Assembly (NCBI GenBank): GCA_963920665.1
Contig: OY987264.1
Coordinates: 35,444,906-35,508,905, forward strand
Length of the DNA stretch: 64,000 bases
Source of the DNA: Straminergon stramineum
Taxonomy: Eukaryota; Streptophyta; Bryopsida; Hypnales; Calliergonaceae
Reading direction: 5' to 3'
Shown: positions 61,901 through 64,000 of the stretch, piece by piece
Position numbering within the stretch: the first letter of the stretch is position 1
How the letters are laid out: each line of letters starts with the position of its first letter
Notes under the pieces: generated by a model
Database searches by the model: none
What the model saw: only the letters and a program-made list of their open reading frames with translations
Told to the model about the DNA's origin: nothing
Program-made: the position numbers and the translations under genes

Positions 61901-64000
61901 GTTGTATTTTTTGATAATATTGTAAAGATTTTTCATCACAATGGAAAAAAAACATCTCGAGTTGGTTGGTGGGAAGTGTATGTGACCTAGTGTACATGCC
62001 TCCAAAAATGGACTCCTACTTCATTTATGCTCAAATTTGACCCAAACAACCTTAAGTCAAAAGAAGGCAACACCCTAAAACCACCCAAAAGGGTGCCCTA
62101 ATACTCCACCATTATCAAATATCTCCTTAAGAGGCCAAGGCAACATCCTACAAATCTACTTGGAAAATGCAATTAAAGCATCCAATGGGTTGAAATTAAG
62201 TCCTAAAACTGATAAACTACAACACATTATCCATAGCACAACCACAAACTCCAATACAAACAATGAAACTAGGAATGAAACATGAAGTTCAGACATCATT
62301 GTGCATCATAGGCAAGCCCATATAGCCAAACTTATAATTCTCACTAACAAGGTGCAGTGAAGATTGTAATCAACTCAAACACAAATGCAAGAATTATGAA
62401 AAAGAACTCATTCAAGTTGTTGCTTCGTCCTAGAGGCAATAGACCTTCCCCTTCAAAAATGGTTGCCACCATTGTGTTCTTGCTCCAAATGAGGTAAGAC
62501 TAGGCTTATTAAAAATCCAACTTAAAGGTGTATAGACCCACTAAATAAATTACAAAAATACTCTTCTTGGTCTTTCTACTCTTATCCTCCAAAGTTTCTG
62601 CTTCTAATTTCTTGTTGATTTTCTATGCCTAAATGAGGTTTGAAGGTCTAGTAAGAACACAACTAGTGTATTTTCTTTGACTACATATTGTTGTACCTCC
62701 TACCACTACACTTGTATGAAGTAGTTGCCTTCACCACATTTCAAGCATTAAGATTTGGAATCTACAAAATATACATATAGGTTACTTAACTAGCTAAATT
62801 CAATAAAAATTTTACTTTTAACATTTCTAAATTTCATGAATTTCAAATTGGATATTGAACCTTTTATTAATTTTTGAATAATTTTTTTAATCTTAATTAA
62901 TGATTGTGGTGGCCCAATATTCTATCAAGTGCCAAGTGAACAATATAAATGGGTCCACCAAATTCGCCTCCCATTTAAAAAATGCTATGTGAGATGCCAC
63001 ATATCTTTGCTGGACTAAATGTTAACCTCAAGTCCTCAATTGCACAATCAACATCATTTGCATCACACAAGGTAGAAATGCAATCTAAAACTGTCAAAAT
63101 ATTAAGCAATTCAATGTAGTTGGAGGCACCTTTTTCTAGAAAAAAATATTTTTGTAGTATTAACAATTGATAATCACAAATGAAAAAAAAATTAGAATTT
63201 TTTGATATGACCTATCATTTTTGTGAATTTTCAAAGTGGAAGCTCACTAGGCCACTAAAACCATCATGTAACTAGATCTAAAACTAATTGCAAAATCTTA
63301 AAAAATCAGCAATCAACTAACCGTAGTTAAGTGTGGAAAAAATTCAATGACACTTTTGAGGGACACTTCAATTAATGGAGTCTAGTGTGTAAGAATGGGT
63401 ACAAAGACAATTTTGGGTGTTTCTACTAAATAATTAATTTGGATGACCCAATAAGGACATTGCCAAACTAGCATGCTATTGCTAATCTATAATTTATTTT
63501 GGATGTAAAATCATTTTGCTAGTGAAAGAAGTATGTTATTTTAGCTCATGTAATTCTTGTATTAATGTTAGGGCCTTAAGACTATAACAACATTGTACAT
63601 TTTCTTCACAATTGAAATGTAGCTTGCACTCATGCAATGCCTTGTCTTCTTTGGTCAAATTTAAGTCAACTTTTACCTATAAATGCCCAAGGCTTTTATT
63701 GGCTCTGTCCTTTGAACAAAGACTATGACATCGACTCCTCATCGATTCTGGTTTCTGGAAGTCAAAATCCTATCTACAACCACATTCACACTACACAACA
63801 CTTTCATTTGCACTACACAAATTGTTTGGAGATGAGCCACAATACCAAAAAACAAAATCAATGCACTTAACTTAGTAAAGTAGAATCTACAAAAAAGGAT
63901 CTTCTTTGGATTTCTTGCAAAAAATCTCACCTAGTCTAAGCTATGTAAGTAAGTCTAACCTACGTAAGTGTACACTATATAAGTAAGTCTATGCTATGTA
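58996..64000. other. AT-rich stretch without recognised genes
   Basis: Five kilobases of AT-rich sequence with short frames on both strands. I found no domain, RNA gene or clean repeat. At about 63677 CCTATAAATGCCCAAGGCTT resembles the left end of the element at 5820, so a family B copy may begin there and leave the window. Imperfect TAAGTAAGTCTA repeats lie at 63943-64000. Confidence 0.45.

Overview
The window looks like nuclear DNA from a land plant. Genes are split by GT-AG introns, and several families are plant-specific or have their typical plant form: a PADRE/DUF4228 protein, a BURP-domain protein, a PUX1-type UBX protein and a 204-residue proteasome beta-3 subunit. AAACCCTA-type boxes occur near gene starts. 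Genes are sparse (about one per 15 kb) and the spaces between them are AT-rich and full of inverted-repeat elements, so the genome is probably large. A Plavaka-like transposase and a TET/JBP-like dioxygenase remnant hint at a non-seed plant (moss, liverwort, lycophyte or fern), but that is inference.

Layout. 0.2-0.8 kb: intronless PADRE-domain gene (-). 2.6-7.5 kb: non-autonomous elements with CCCCTAAA ends next to TTAA, plus two tandem arrays. 11.5-14.1 kb: seven-exon PUX1 gene (-), which I could splice completely. 14.7-15.2 kb: an inverted-repeat element. 16.9-20.1 kb: six-exon Plavaka/CACTA-type transposase (-) with one frame break. 24.8-26.6 kb: broken copy of a UBAC2-like rhomboid-family gene (+). 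27.0-28.5 kb: zinc-finger/TET-JBP-like dioxygenase pseudogene (+). 28.7-30.6 kb: one TTAA element nested in another. 32.2-33.8 kb: unrecognised multi-exon gene, possibly transposon-borne (+). 35.9-36.2 kb: inverted partial copy of the 14.7-kb element. 37.0-40.0 kb: complete seven-exon PBC1 gene (+). 41.4-47.4 kb: foldback elements and MITEs. 47.5-48.9 kb: two decayed copies of an unrecognised coding segment. 50.1-51.7 kb: two-exon BURP gene (-). 52-64 kb: AT-rich repeats without recognisable genes.

The four clear host genes are unrelated: disassembly of the Cdc48 hexamer (PUX1), the 20S proteasome core (PBC1), a cell-wall/apoplast-type protein (BURP) and a PADRE stress-type protein. PUX1 and PBC1 both belong to the wider ubiquitin-proteasome system, but nothing shows they are co-regulated. 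The most unusual part is 14.7-36.2 kb, where a Plavaka-type transposase, a TET/JBP-like dioxygenase remnant, a host-gene fragment and an unknown protein gene lie between inverted copies of one repeat family. I saw no tRNA, rRNA or CRISPR-like structure, but small RNA genes are hard to exclude by eye.
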